Below are positions 8,308 to 15,998 of a DNA stretch of 64,000 nucleotides, one piece after another; the stretch's first letter is position 1; the number at the start of each line of letters is the position of its first letter. The stretch lies in the NCBI RefSeq assembly GCF_003289645.1, contig NZ_QLYX01000005.1, positions 124,001 through 188,000 of the forward strand, written 5' to 3'. The notes under the pieces were generated by a model. It did no database searches, was not told the origin of the DNA, and saw only the letters and a program-made list of their open reading frames with translations. Position numbers and translations under genes: made by a program. The DNA is from Actinomadura craniellae (GTDB lineage Bacteria > Actinomycetota > Actinomycetes > Streptosporangiales > Streptosporangiaceae).

Positions 8308-8351
8308 TGTGGACAAACTCCGCACCCGCCTTATCCCCAGCCTGTGGATAA
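8308..8351. other. DnaA-box trio in convergent gap
   Basis: TGTGGACAA (8308-8316, reverse of the consensus TTGTCCACA), TTATCCCCA (8331-8339, one mismatch) and TGTGGATAA (8343-8351, reverse of TTATCCACA). The last two face each other as a 21-bp near-palindrome. The region lies between the rhomboid and crgA stop codons and codes for nothing. Confidence 0.75.
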
Positions 8352-8389
8352 CTTCCGTGGATTGGGGCGGGTGGAAAGTGGGTAACCCG

Positions 8390-8647
8390 TTACTCCCACT
8401 TGGTGGAGAGCACCACTCCGACAATGATCAGGCTGAAGCCGATGCCCAGGTTCCAGTTCCCCAGGTCGGTCAGCAGGGGCACCCGGGTACCGGTGCTCGC
8501 CGTCACGTAGAACGTCGCGATCCACCCGAGCCCGACCAGCCAGCAGGCGAGCATGGTCGGCACCAGCCACCGCGGGCTGACCTTAACCTGCTGGGACCGC
8601 TGCGGCGGCGTGTAGACCGCCTTCTTGCGCACTTTGGATTTGGCCAC
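8390..8647 (-). CDS. crgA: Cell division protein CrgA
   Basis: 85-residue inner-membrane protein that in mycobacteria and Streptomyces interacts with FtsZ/FtsI/FtsQ partners and restrains or stabilises the septum. It shows the family layout: a short basic N-terminus (AKSKVRKKAVYTPP), two transmembrane helices (about 29-50 and 64-81) joined by a short loop, and the WNLGIGF signature. GTG start at 8647 with GGAGATC upstream. Convergent with the rhomboid gene and divergent from the DUF881 gene, as in other Actinobacteria. Confidence 0.95.
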   Translation of the reverse strand: MAKSKVRKKAVYTPPQRSQQVKVSPRWLVPTMLACWLVGLGWIATFYVTASTGTRVPLLTDLGNWNLGIGFSLIIVGVVLSTKWE

Positions 8648-8704
8648 GGTTGGATCTCCTTGGGCGGGCGGCAGCACCGGTCCGCGCGTGGGTGGTTTGT
8701 GGGC

Positions 8705-8710
8705 TAGCGT
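8705..8710 (+). promoter_or_regulatory. Probable -10 element for DUF881 operon
   Basis: TAGCGT fits the actinobacterial TANNNT -10 and lies 9 bases before the ATG at 8720. No Shine-Dalgarno sequence precedes that start, so the transcript is likely leaderless or nearly so. Confidence 0.5.
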
Positions 8711-8719
8711 AACCGTTGA

Positions 8720-9466
8720 ATGAGCAGCGTACGACGTCGGACGTGGGGAAGCATCATCCCCGCCCTCACCCTGGCCGCGGGCACACTGTTCGCGGCCAGT
8801 TCGAGCACCGCTCGGGGCACCGATCTGCGCGACGGCGGGCGCACCCGGATCACCGAACTCATCACCGCCGAGCAGCAGCGCAACGACCGCGAACTCGCCC
8901 GGTACCGGCGATTGCGCCGCGAGGTCGACACCATGGCCCGGCAGGCCGGCCGCCGGGACGCCCGGGTCAAGGAGGCCCAGGCCCGCGCCGACGCCCGCGC
9001 CGGATCCGCCGCGTTCACCCCACTGCGCGGCAGCGGCCTGCGCGTCTCGCTCGACGACGCCCCGCAGCGCGGCCGGCTCGGGCACAGCGTCAACCCCGAC
9101 GACCTGGTGGTGCACCAGAGCGACGTGCAGGCCGTGGTGAACGCGCTGTGGGCGGGCGGCGCCACCGGCATGCAGATCATGGACCAGCGGGTCATCACCA
9201 CCAGCGCGGTACGGTGCGTGGGCAATACGCTGATCCTGCAGGGCGTCGTCTACTCCCCGCCGTTCCACATCACGGCGGTGGGCGACCCCGGCCGGCTCCG
9301 CGCGACGCTGGCCGCCTCCCCGGAGATCGGTGTCTACCTGAACCATGTGGAGCAGTACGGGCTCGGGTTCTCGGTGCGAGTGCTCGACTCGGTCACCCTG
9401 CCGTCCTACACCGGCAACGTGACCATGAAGCATGCGGAGCCGGTCACGGGGGACGCACAGTCGTAA
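8720..9466 (+). CDS. DUF881-family membrane-anchored protein
   Basis: 248-residue protein with a signal-anchor (SIIPALTLAAGTLFAASSS, about 11-29), then an extracytoplasmic coiled-coil segment rich in Arg, Glu and Gln (about 35-90) and a C-terminal alpha/beta domain. It includes the conserved GLRVSLDDAP, NPDDLVVHQSDVQAVVNALWAGGA and VGNTLILQGVVYSPP blocks of DUF881. The family is found beside crgA and sortase genes and is thought to act at the division site or envelope; the biochemical role is unknown. The sortase gene starts 6 bases after its stop. Confidence 0.92.
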   Translation: MSSVRRRTWGSIIPALTLAAGTLFAASSSTARGTDLRDGGRTRITELITAEQQRNDRELARYRRLRREVDTMARQAGRRDARVKEAQARADARAGSAAFTPLRGSGLRVSLDDAPQRGRLGHSVNPDDLVVHQSDVQAVVNALWAGGATGMQIMDQRVITTSAVRCVGNTLILQGVVYSPPFHITAVGDPGRLRATLAASPEIGVYLNHVEQYGLGFSVRVLDSVTLPSYTGNVTMKHAEPVTGDAQS

Positions 9467-9472
9467 CGTATC

Positions 9473-10153
9473 GTGACGACGTCGTGCCAGAATCTGACAC
9501 GGGAACGGAGACGGGTGGTGCGGGTTCTGATCCGCGGCTTCGGAGAGCTGTGCATCACCGCCGGGTTGGTCGTGCTGCTGTTCGTGACCTACACGCTGTG
9601 GGGCACCGGCCGCTACACCCGCGCGCAGCAGGAACAGCTCAGCGACCAGCTCCAGCGGACCTGGCGGCAACCCCAGGTCACCACCGAGAAGATCACGCTG
9701 GGCAGCGGCATCGCGCAGATCCGCATCCCCCGGTTCGGGAAGAAGTACCGTTATGTCGTGGTCGAGGGCGTCGATCTGAGCGACCTGCGCAAGGGGCCCG
9801 GACACTACCCCGGCACCGCCCTGCCCGGCCAGGTCGGCAACTTCGTCGTCTCGGGCCACCGCACCACCTACTCCGCGCCGTTCAACCGCGCCGCCGAGTT
9901 GCGGTCCGGCGACGAGATCCTCATCGACACCCGGGACAAGCAGTACGTCTACGAAGTCACCAGCAGAAGAGTGGTCCAGCCCACGGCGATGGAGGTGACC
10001 GCACCGGTACCGTTCCATCCCGGGCGGAAACCCGAGCGGCGACTGCTCACGATCACCACCTGCCACCCCAAGTACTCGGCCGCCCAGCGGCTCATCATCT
10101 TCGGCGAACTGGTCCGGGAACTGCCCCGGGCCACCGCCACCGACCAGGGCTAG
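9473..10153 (+). CDS. Class E sortase
   Basis: 226-residue membrane-anchored transpeptidase that cleaves a C-terminal sorting signal and links the protein to the cell wall. One transmembrane helix spans about 22-43 and the catalytic beta-barrel follows. His129 (SGHRTTY), Cys197 (TITTCHPKYS) and Arg206 (AAQRL) form the active site. Class E enzymes usually recognise LAxTG-type signals in high-GC Gram-positives. The start GTG at 9473 is the first of several; a start inside VVRVL would remove only cytoplasmic residues. No sorting-signal substrate is encoded in the window. Part of the DUF881 to pabA operon. Confidence 0.92.
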   Translation: MTTSCQNLTRERRRVVRVLIRGFGELCITAGLVVLLFVTYTLWGTGRYTRAQQEQLSDQLQRTWRQPQVTTEKITLGSGIAQIRIPRFGKKYRYVVVEGVDLSDLRKGPGHYPGTALPGQVGNFVVSGHRTTYSAPFNRAAELRSGDEILIDTRDKQYVYEVTSRRVVQPTAMEVTAPVPFHPGRKPERRLLTITTCHPKYSAAQRLIIFGELVRELPRATATDQG

Positions 10154-10160
10154 GAGAGCG

Positions 10161-10358
10161 ATGTACGCCTGGATCTGGCGCCGGTTGCCCGGCCACGGGC
10201 CACAGCGTGCGCTGGTCGCGCTCGGGCTGATCCTCGCGGCCGTGGCGATCCTGTGGTACGTGATCTTCCCCTGGCTCGAGCCCAAGCTCCAGTTCGACCG
10301 GGGAGTGGTCGAGAACGGCGTGACGGCTCCGCCCTCCTCCCCTTCGGTGCCGGGCTGA
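10161..10358 (+). CDS. Small single-pass membrane protein
   Basis: 65 residues with one hydrophobic helix (ALVALGLILAAVAILWYVIFPWL, about 17-39), a basic cytoplasmic start and a short polar tail. Preceded by GGAGAG and sandwiched between the sortase gene and pabA; its TGA overlaps the pabA ATG (TGATG). Small proteins of this kind are common in this locus in Actinobacteria. Function unknown. Confidence 0.85.
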   Translation: MYAWIWRRLPGHGPQRALVALGLILAAVAILWYVIFPWLEPKLQFDRGVVENGVTAPPSSPSVPG

Positions 10359-10969
10359 TGCGCGTCCTGGTCGTCGACAACCGCGACAGCTTCGTCTTCA
10401 ACCTCGTGCAGTACCTGCTCGAACTCGGCGCCGACTGCGTGGTCAAGGACCGCTCGGCGGTCACGCTCGCGGACGCCGAGGCCGTGGACGGTGTCCTCCT
10501 CAGCCCTGGCCCCGGGCATCCCCGGGACACGGGGATCTGCCTCGACCTGGTCCGCCGCACCGACCGGCCGCTGCTGGGCGTCTGCCTCGGGCACCAGATC
10601 ATCGCGGTGGCGTACGGTGCAACCGTGTCCCGCGCCCCCGAGGTCGTGCACGGGTACACCAGCGCGATCCACCACTCCGGAGCGGGCCTGCTCGCCGGGC
10701 TACCCAGCCCGTTCCCCGCCACCCGCTACCACTCGCTGGCGGTCGAGCCCGGCACGGTGGCGGCCCCGCTGGAGGTGACCGCCCGCACCGCGGACGGCGT
10801 CGTCATGGGGCTGCGGCACCGGACCCGGCCCGTCGAAGGGGTGCAGTTCCACCCGGAGTCGGTGCTCAGCGAGCACGGCCACGCGCTGCTGGACAACTGG
10901 CTGGCCCGCTGCGCCCCCGCCGGACGCCGACCCGGTGCCCTCGCCCAGAAATATCACCCAGCTGTGTAA
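10358..10969 (+). CDS. pabA: Class I glutamine amidotransferase (anthranilate/ADC synthase component II)
   Basis: 203-residue glutaminase subunit delivering ammonia to anthranilate synthase or aminodeoxychorismate synthase. The triad is Cys76 (GVCLGHQ), His165 and Glu167 (QFHPES). SPGPGHP and the HGYTSAIHHSG loop are typical. The orphan copy at this locus is annotated trpG in mycobacteria; without a trpE/pabB neighbour the choice between folate and tryptophan synthesis is open, and it may serve both. The strong terminator at 11001 closes the operon. Confidence 0.93.
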   Translation: MRVLVVDNRDSFVFNLVQYLLELGADCVVKDRSAVTLADAEAVDGVLLSPGPGHPRDTGICLDLVRRTDRPLLGVCLGHQIIAVAYGATVSRAPEVVHGYTSAIHHSGAGLLAGLPSPFPATRYHSLAVEPGTVAAPLEVTARTADGVVMGLRHRTRPVEGVQFHPESVLSEHGHALLDNWLARCAPAGRRPGALAQKYHPAV

Positions 10970-11000
10970 CAGACCACACTCGCGAGACGAATCCGTAATG

Positions 11001-11042
11001 AGGGGCTTCCGCCATTGCCCCCGAGTGGCGGAAGCCCCTTTT
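11001..11042 (+). terminator. Strong intrinsic terminator after pabA
   Basis: AGGGGCTTCCGCCA (11001-11014) pairs perfectly with TGGCGGAAGCCCCT (11026-11039) over an 11-base loop and is followed by TTTT. This is one of the few classical stem plus U-tract terminators in the window. Confidence 0.93.
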
Positions 11043-11145
11043 GCGTTCCGGTCGCCGAACGCACCGCGCCCCGGCCCTCCGCAAGGGGTCGGGGCGCACT
11101 GTCGACGCACCTGTCTCAGCGCCCTCGGCACACCGCCCCCTCGTC

Positions 11146-11183
11146 GCGGTGAAGATCGCTCGGTTTCTCGCGATCTTCACCGC
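11146..11183 (-). terminator. Hairpin terminator after pknB
   Basis: GCGGTGAAGATCGC (11146-11159) and GCGATCTTCACCGC (11170-11183) form a perfect 14-bp stem with a 10-base loop, about 35 bases beyond the pknB stop. No U-tract on the minus strand. Confidence 0.75.
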
Positions 11184-11216
11184 TCCTCGGTCAGGACGGC
11201 GCGGGCGCCGTTCCCG

Positions 11217-13037
11217 TCAGTCGTCCCCGAAGTGCGGGAAACCACCGGGGCCGCCGGGGCCGGTCGGCGTCCCGGGAGGCGGGGGCTGCTGCGGACGCTT
11301 GGCCACGAAGACCGTCACCGTCTCGCCCCGGGACATCGTGGTGCCCGCGCCCGGGTTGGTGCCGATCACCAGGCCGTCCGGGACGTCGCCCTCCGGCGGG
11401 CGCTCCTCCAGCCGGCACCGTAGGCCGAGCGCCCTGATCCGGTTGCAGGCGGCCGTGCCGGTGCTGTTGCTCACGTCCGGCACCTGCACCTCGTTGGGTC
11501 CGGCGGAAACGTAGAGCGTCACCCGGGAGCCCTTGTCGACCTTGCTCCCGGCCGACGGGGTGGTCTTGATGGCCTGACCCCTCGGGACGTCGTTGCTCGG
11601 CTCCTGCCGGGTGGAGACCCGGAAGCCCGCGGCGGTCAACTCCGCGGCGGCCGACGTCGCGGACTTGCCCTCGACGCTCGGTACCTCGACCTGTTCGGCC
11701 GGCTGTTTGCCCTTGGAGACGACGAGGGCGACCTCGGTGCCCTTGTCGACCTGCTTGGCCTCCTCGGGGTTCGTGCTGATGACGTCGCCCTTGGCGACGT
11801 CGTCGCTGTACTCCTCGGTGACCTCGCCGACCTTCAGCCCGGCGGTGGTCAGCGCCTGCTCGGCCTCCTGCTGGGAGGTGCCGATCACGGCGGGCACCGC
11901 GACCTGCACGGTCTCGTCCGGGTTGTCGCCGCCATTGGTCAGCAGGAACGCGGCCAGCACGGCGAGGCCGATGAAGGCTGCGGCCACCGCCACCCAGATG
12001 GCGGCCTGGCGGCCCTTGCCCTCGCGGCCGTCCAGGTCGTCGTAGTCGTCATAGCGGACGGGCGGCAGGCCGTAGTCGGTGGCGGCCGGGCGGTGCATCT
12101 GGGTACGGCCGGGACCGCCCGGTACCTGACCCATCACCTGGGTGCCCGCCGGAGCGGCGCCCATCATCATGGTGGACGCCGCGGTGGCCGACACCGGCAT
12201 GCCCTGCAACGCCCGCTGCAGGTCGGCCCGGAACTCGGTGGCGCTCTGGTAGCGCTGGTTCGGGTCCTTGGCCATCGCCTTGAGCACGATGGCGTCGAGC
12301 CACTGCGGGATCTCGTGGTCGATCTGGGACGGGGGGATCGGCTCCTCCCGGACATGCTGGTACGCGATGGAGACCGGGGAGTCGCCGGTGAACGGCGGCC
12401 GGCCGGTCAGCAGCTCGTAGAGCACGCATCCGGTGGAGTACAGGTCGCTGCGGGCGTCGACCCGCTCGCCCCGGGCCTGCTCGGGGGAGAGGTACTGCGC
12501 CGTGCCGATCACCTGGGCGGTCTGCGTCATCGTGGCGGCCGAGTCGTCCATGGCCCGGGCGATCCCGAAGTCCATGACCTTGACCTCGTGATTGCGGGTC
12601 AGCATCACGTTGGCCGGCTTGATGTCGCGGTGGATGATCTGACCGCGGTGGCTGTAGTCCAGGGCCCGCAGAATGCCGTCGGTGATCTCCATCGCCCGTT
12701 CCGGCCGCAGCCGGCGGTTCTCGCGCAGGAGGTCGCGCAGCGTGTGGCCGTCGACGTACTCCATCACGATGTAGGGAACGGGAGTGTCACCGATGCGGTC
12801 TTCCCCGGTGTCGTACACGGCGATAACCGACGGGTGGTTGAGCGAAGCGGCCGACTGGGCCTCACGGCTGAAGCGCGCCTGGAAGGTCGGGTCTCGGGCC
12901 AGGTCGGAGCGGAGCGTCTTGACCGCGACGATGCGATCGAGGCGCAGGTCTCTGGCACGGTAGACCTCGGCCATGCCACCACGCCCGATCACGCCGTCGA
13001 GTTCGTAGCGGCCACCGAGCAGCCGAGGCTGAGTCAT
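11217..13037 (-). CDS. pknB: Ser/Thr protein kinase PknB with PASTA repeats
   Basis: 606-residue receptor kinase of the cell-growth operon. Kinase domain about 10-280: glycine loop GRGGMAEVY, Lys40, HRDIKPAN with Asp138, DFG at 156-158, activation loop TMTQTAQVIGTAQYLSPEQ. A Met/Gly/Pro linker leads to a transmembrane helix (about 345-367). Outside are three PASTA repeats (about 378-443, 449-513, 516-580) that bind muropeptides or lipid II, and a Pro/Gly tail. Mycobacterial PknB has four PASTA units, so this one is shorter. The third repeat has Cys531 and Cys541, possibly a disulfide. ATG at 13037 with AGAGG upstream; 31 bases after pknA. Confidence 0.96.
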   Translation of the reverse strand: MTQPRLLGGRYELDGVIGRGGMAEVYRARDLRLDRIVAVKTLRSDLARDPTFQARFSREAQSAASLNHPSVIAVYDTGEDRIGDTPVPYIVMEYVDGHTLRDLLRENRRLRPERAMEITDGILRALDYSHRGQIIHRDIKPANVMLTRNHEVKVMDFGIARAMDDSAATMTQTAQVIGTAQYLSPEQARGERVDARSDLYSTGCVLYELLTGRPPFTGDSPVSIAYQHVREEPIPPSQIDHEIPQWLDAIVLKAMAKDPNQRYQSATEFRADLQRALQGMPVSATAASTMMMGAAPAGTQVMGQVPGGPGRTQMHRPAATDYGLPPVRYDDYDDLDGREGKGRQAAIWVAVAAAFIGLAVLAAFLLTNGGDNPDETVQVAVPAVIGTSQQEAEQALTTAGLKVGEVTEEYSDDVAKGDVISTNPEEAKQVDKGTEVALVVSKGKQPAEQVEVPSVEGKSATSAAAELTAAGFRVSTRQEPSNDVPRGQAIKTTPSAGSKVDKGSRVTLYVSAGPNEVQVPDVSNSTGTAACNRIRALGLRCRLEERPPEGDVPDGLVIGTNPGAGTTMSRGETVTVFVAKRPQQPPPPGTPTGPGGPGGFPHFGDD

Positions 13038-13068
13038 GTCCTCTGCAACTTTCCCTCGTGCGTCTTCC

Positions 13069-14385
13069 CTACTCCTGGAACGTATTCGCCCCTGCCCCCG
13101 GATCATCGGAAGGCGACGGGTCGGGATCCGGAGACTGTGGCGGTTCGGAGTTCGGCGGTGAAGACGGCGGATCGGGTGGTCTGGGGTCGGTCGGGGTGGG
13201 TGGGCTGTTCGGCTTCCTTGAGGGTGACGCGCTGGGCGACGGCGAGGTTGTCGCCCCGCCGTAGGGATTCCGTGACGTCGTCGGGGGGGTGGGCTGAGGC
13301 ACGCCGCCGCTCGGCACCGGACCGACCGAGGGGTCGGGCTGGGCCGGGTCGGCGGGCAGCGGTCGCCCGCGACCGTCGTCCTCGTTCATCAAACCGGCGG
13401 TGGCCGGCCCGCGCCAGAGCGAGCCGATCACAATGAGGCCGAGAAGCAGGATGCCGACCGCCACCGAGGTGTACATCAGCGCCGAGCGTCGTTGCCCGGA
13501 TTCCTCTTCGCTCTCGCTGGGGAGCGTATCTGTCCCTCGGCCGAGGTCCAAGTTGATCGTGTCGTCCCCGAGGGCCAGGGATTCGCGAATGAGGTAGGCC
13601 CGCTCGGCCACCTCGCGGGCGTCGGCGGGGCGGTCGTCGGGCTCTTTGGCGAGCAACGCGCGGATGAGGTCGCGCACCGGCTCGGGAACGATCTCGGGGA
13701 GCTCCGGCGGGGGTTCGCGCACGTGCTGGAGTGCGATGGCCACGGCGGTGTCGCCCTGGAACGGCGGATGACCGGCCAGGCACTCGTACGCCACCACGCC
13801 CAGCGCGTACAGGTCGGTGGCCGGGCCGACGGGCTGGCCGGACGCCTGTTCGGGCGCGACGTAGTGCGCGGTGCCCATGACCATGCCGGTCTGGGTGACC
13901 CCGCTGACCTCCAGCCCCCGGGCGATGCCGAAGTCGGTGATCTTGACCTGCTCGCCCTCGGTGATCATGAGGTTGGCGGGCTTGATGTCGCGATGGACGA
14001 TGTTGGCCTCGTGCGCGACGTGCAGTGCCCGGGCGACCTGGGCCATCAGGTCGAGCGTGGCCTGGGCGTCGAGCCGTTCGATCCGGCGAAGGATCTTTGA
14101 CAGCGGCTCGCCGGGCACGAGTTCCATCACCAGGTAGGCGCGGTCCTCGTGCTCGCCGTAGTCGTAGATCTGCGCGATGCCGCCGTGTTGCACGGCTGCG
14201 GCGAACCGGGCCTCCGCCTGGAACCGGGCCAGCGCCGCCGCGTCGGAGACGTACTCCTGACGTAGCAGCTTGACCGCGACGATGCGGTCGAGCAGCGTGT
14301 CCGTGGCCCGCCAGACCTCGCCCATCCCGCCAGTCGCCAGCCGGTCGTCCAGCCGGTACCGGTCGTTCAGGACGACAGCACTCAT
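13069..14385 (-). CDS. pknA: Ser/Thr protein kinase PknA
   Basis: 438-residue membrane kinase acting with PknB on wall-synthesis and division proteins. Kinase domain about 10-265: ATGGMGEVW loop, Lys39, HRDIKPANL with Asp133, DFG at 151-153, GTAHYVAPEQ. A juxtamembrane acidic/Ser segment precedes the helix at about 303-323. The extracellular part is only a Pro/Ser-rich low-complexity tail without PASTA units, as in other PknA proteins. ATG at 14385 (MSAVVLNDRY) is preferred; a GTG at 14409 is also in frame. Confidence 0.95.
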   Translation of the reverse strand: MSAVVLNDRYRLDDRLATGGMGEVWRATDTLLDRIVAVKLLRQEYVSDAAALARFQAEARFAAAVQHGGIAQIYDYGEHEDRAYLVMELVPGEPLSKILRRIERLDAQATLDLMAQVARALHVAHEANIVHRDIKPANLMITEGEQVKITDFGIARGLEVSGVTQTGMVMGTAHYVAPEQASGQPVGPATDLYALGVVAYECLAGHPPFQGDTAVAIALQHVREPPPELPEIVPEPVRDLIRALLAKEPDDRPADAREVAERAYLIRESLALGDDTINLDLGRGTDTLPSESEEESGQRRSALMYTSVAVGILLLGLIVIGSLWRGPATAGLMNEDDGRGRPLPADPAQPDPSVGPVPSGGVPQPTPPTTSRNPYGGATTSPSPSASPSRKPNSPPTPTDPRPPDPPSSPPNSEPPQSPDPDPSPSDDPGAGANTFQE

Positions 14386-14422
14386 AGCCTGGTCGCCTCC
14401 GACTCGCACACCGGGGAATTCC

Positions 14423-15907
14423 TCATTCGGCCAGCACCGCCCGCATGATCTGGCCGGCCAGCGGGCCGGCCGTCCCGCCGGCGGAGCCGGGGCCGACAGT
14501 GACGACTGCGAAAGCGTACCGGGGGTTGTTCATCGGGGCATACCCCACGAACCAACGATGGTTGGTGTTCCCGATTCCCGTCTCGGCGGTGCCCGTCTTT
14601 CCGGCGATGTTGAACGGCCGGAGATTGGTGGCCGTTCCGCTGGTGACGACCGCGGCCATCATGTCCTTGAGCTGGTCGGCGGTGTCCTCCTTGATCGGCT
14701 GGGCGAACTCGCGCGGCCGGGCCTCGTAGAAGACCGTCTGGTCCTCGCCGTCCTGGACCTTCTGCACCAGGTACGGCTTCATGATCTTGCCCTTGTTGGC
14801 CACCGCGGCGGCGGTCATCGCCATCTGCAGCGGGGTGGCCTGGACGCTGCCCTGGCCGATGCCGGAGCGGGCGGTGTCGTCGCGGCCGACCTTCCTCTTC
14901 TCACCGGTCTGCGGGTCAGTGACCTCGACGGGCACGTCGCTCTGCTGGCCGAGCAGGTCGGGCTCGACCTCGATCGGCTTGCCGAAACCGAACTTCCCGG
15001 CCTCCCGGGCCAGCTCGTCGACGCCCATGTCGAGCGCCATCTGGGCGAACGTCGTGTTGCAGGACTCGGCGAACGCCTGGATCAGCGGCGCCTGGCCCGC
15101 GCATGCACCACCGTCATGCGAGTTGGGCAGCGGGCGGTTCGACTCGGGGAGCAGCAGCTGGCCGGTGAACACGCTGCTGTTCTTGTTGAGGCCCTTCTGC
15201 TCCATGGCCAGCGCGGCCACCACGGTCTTGAACGACGAGCCCGGGAAGAACGTGTCGTTCATCGCCTTGTCGAGCAGCGGCTTGAGCCTCTTGTCGGCGT
15301 CGAGCTGGTTGAGCAGCTGTCCGCCCTTGGTACCGGTCTGCGGGGCGACCTTCTGCGGGTCGAAGGAGGGGAAGCCGGCCAGCACCACGATGGCGCCAGT
15401 CCTGATGTCGATGACCGCGGCCCCGGCGCGCTGGGAGGTGCTGCCCTTGAGCACCTCGTAGGCCCGCTCCTGCGCCTTGGGCTTGATGGTCGTGTAGATG
15501 TCGGCGCCCTTGGGGGCACGGCCGATGAACGCGTCGAACCAGCGCTGGTGGGTGATGCGCCGGTCGCGGCCGTCGAGCAGCGAGTTGTAGGCGAGCTCCA
15601 GCTTGGACTGCCCGCCGGTGGCGGCAAAGAAGCCGGTGACCGGGGAGTAGATCAGGCCCTTGGTGTAGTTACGGGCGTACTTGGGGTTGCTGAGCCCGCT
15701 CTCCTCGGACTCCGCCAGCGTCAGGTTACCGGCGATGATCTTGCCGCGCGGCCGGTTGAAGACGTCGAGGAACTGCCGGTTGTTGAGCCTGTCGGTCTGC
15801 AGGCTCTCGGCCTGGCTGCCCTGGATGTAGTTGACGTTGATCATCAACGCCATGATCAGAAGCAGTGCGAAGATCGTCACGCGCCGGAGGGGTTTGTCCA
15901 TGTTCAT
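14423..15907 (-). CDS. pbpA: Class B penicillin-binding protein PbpA
   Basis: 494-residue peptidoglycan transpeptidase, membrane-anchored by helix about 10-26. The dimerisation region precedes a transpeptidase domain with SSFK (Ser224-Lys227), SCN (282-284) and KTGTAE (437-442). It is expected to pair with the RodA glycosyltransferase encoded just upstream. The C-terminus ends soon after the last strand (no PASTA). It lies between rodA and pknA in the minus-strand operon, as in M. tuberculosis Rv0016c. Confidence 0.96.
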   Translation of the reverse strand: MNMDKPLRRVTIFALLLIMALMINVNYIQGSQAESLQTDRLNNRQFLDVFNRPRGKIIAGNLTLAESEESGLSNPKYARNYTKGLIYSPVTGFFAATGGQSKLELAYNSLLDGRDRRITHQRWFDAFIGRAPKGADIYTTIKPKAQERAYEVLKGSTSQRAGAAVIDIRTGAIVVLAGFPSFDPQKVAPQTGTKGGQLLNQLDADKRLKPLLDKAMNDTFFPGSSFKTVVAALAMEQKGLNKNSSVFTGQLLLPESNRPLPNSHDGGACAGQAPLIQAFAESCNTTFAQMALDMGVDELAREAGKFGFGKPIEVEPDLLGQQSDVPVEVTDPQTGEKRKVGRDDTARSGIGQGSVQATPLQMAMTAAAVANKGKIMKPYLVQKVQDGEDQTVFYEARPREFAQPIKEDTADQLKDMMAAVVTSGTATNLRPFNIAGKTGTAETGIGNTNHRWFVGYAPMNNPRYAFAVVTVGPGSAGGTAGPLAGQIMRAVLAE

Positions 15908-15998
15908 GGCCGCGCCCTCCTCGGTGTCTGCTCAGTGTCCACCATCGTCCCCCGCTTGGGTCGGCCGTCCGTTGAGACGGCCCGGGGCCGCCGGATGT

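Noticed and set aside
8651-10675. Long minus-strand extension upstream of crgA across DUF881, sortase and pabA
   Set aside because: CrgA starts at the GTG at 8647 with an RBS; the extension overlaps three clear genes and has no family features.
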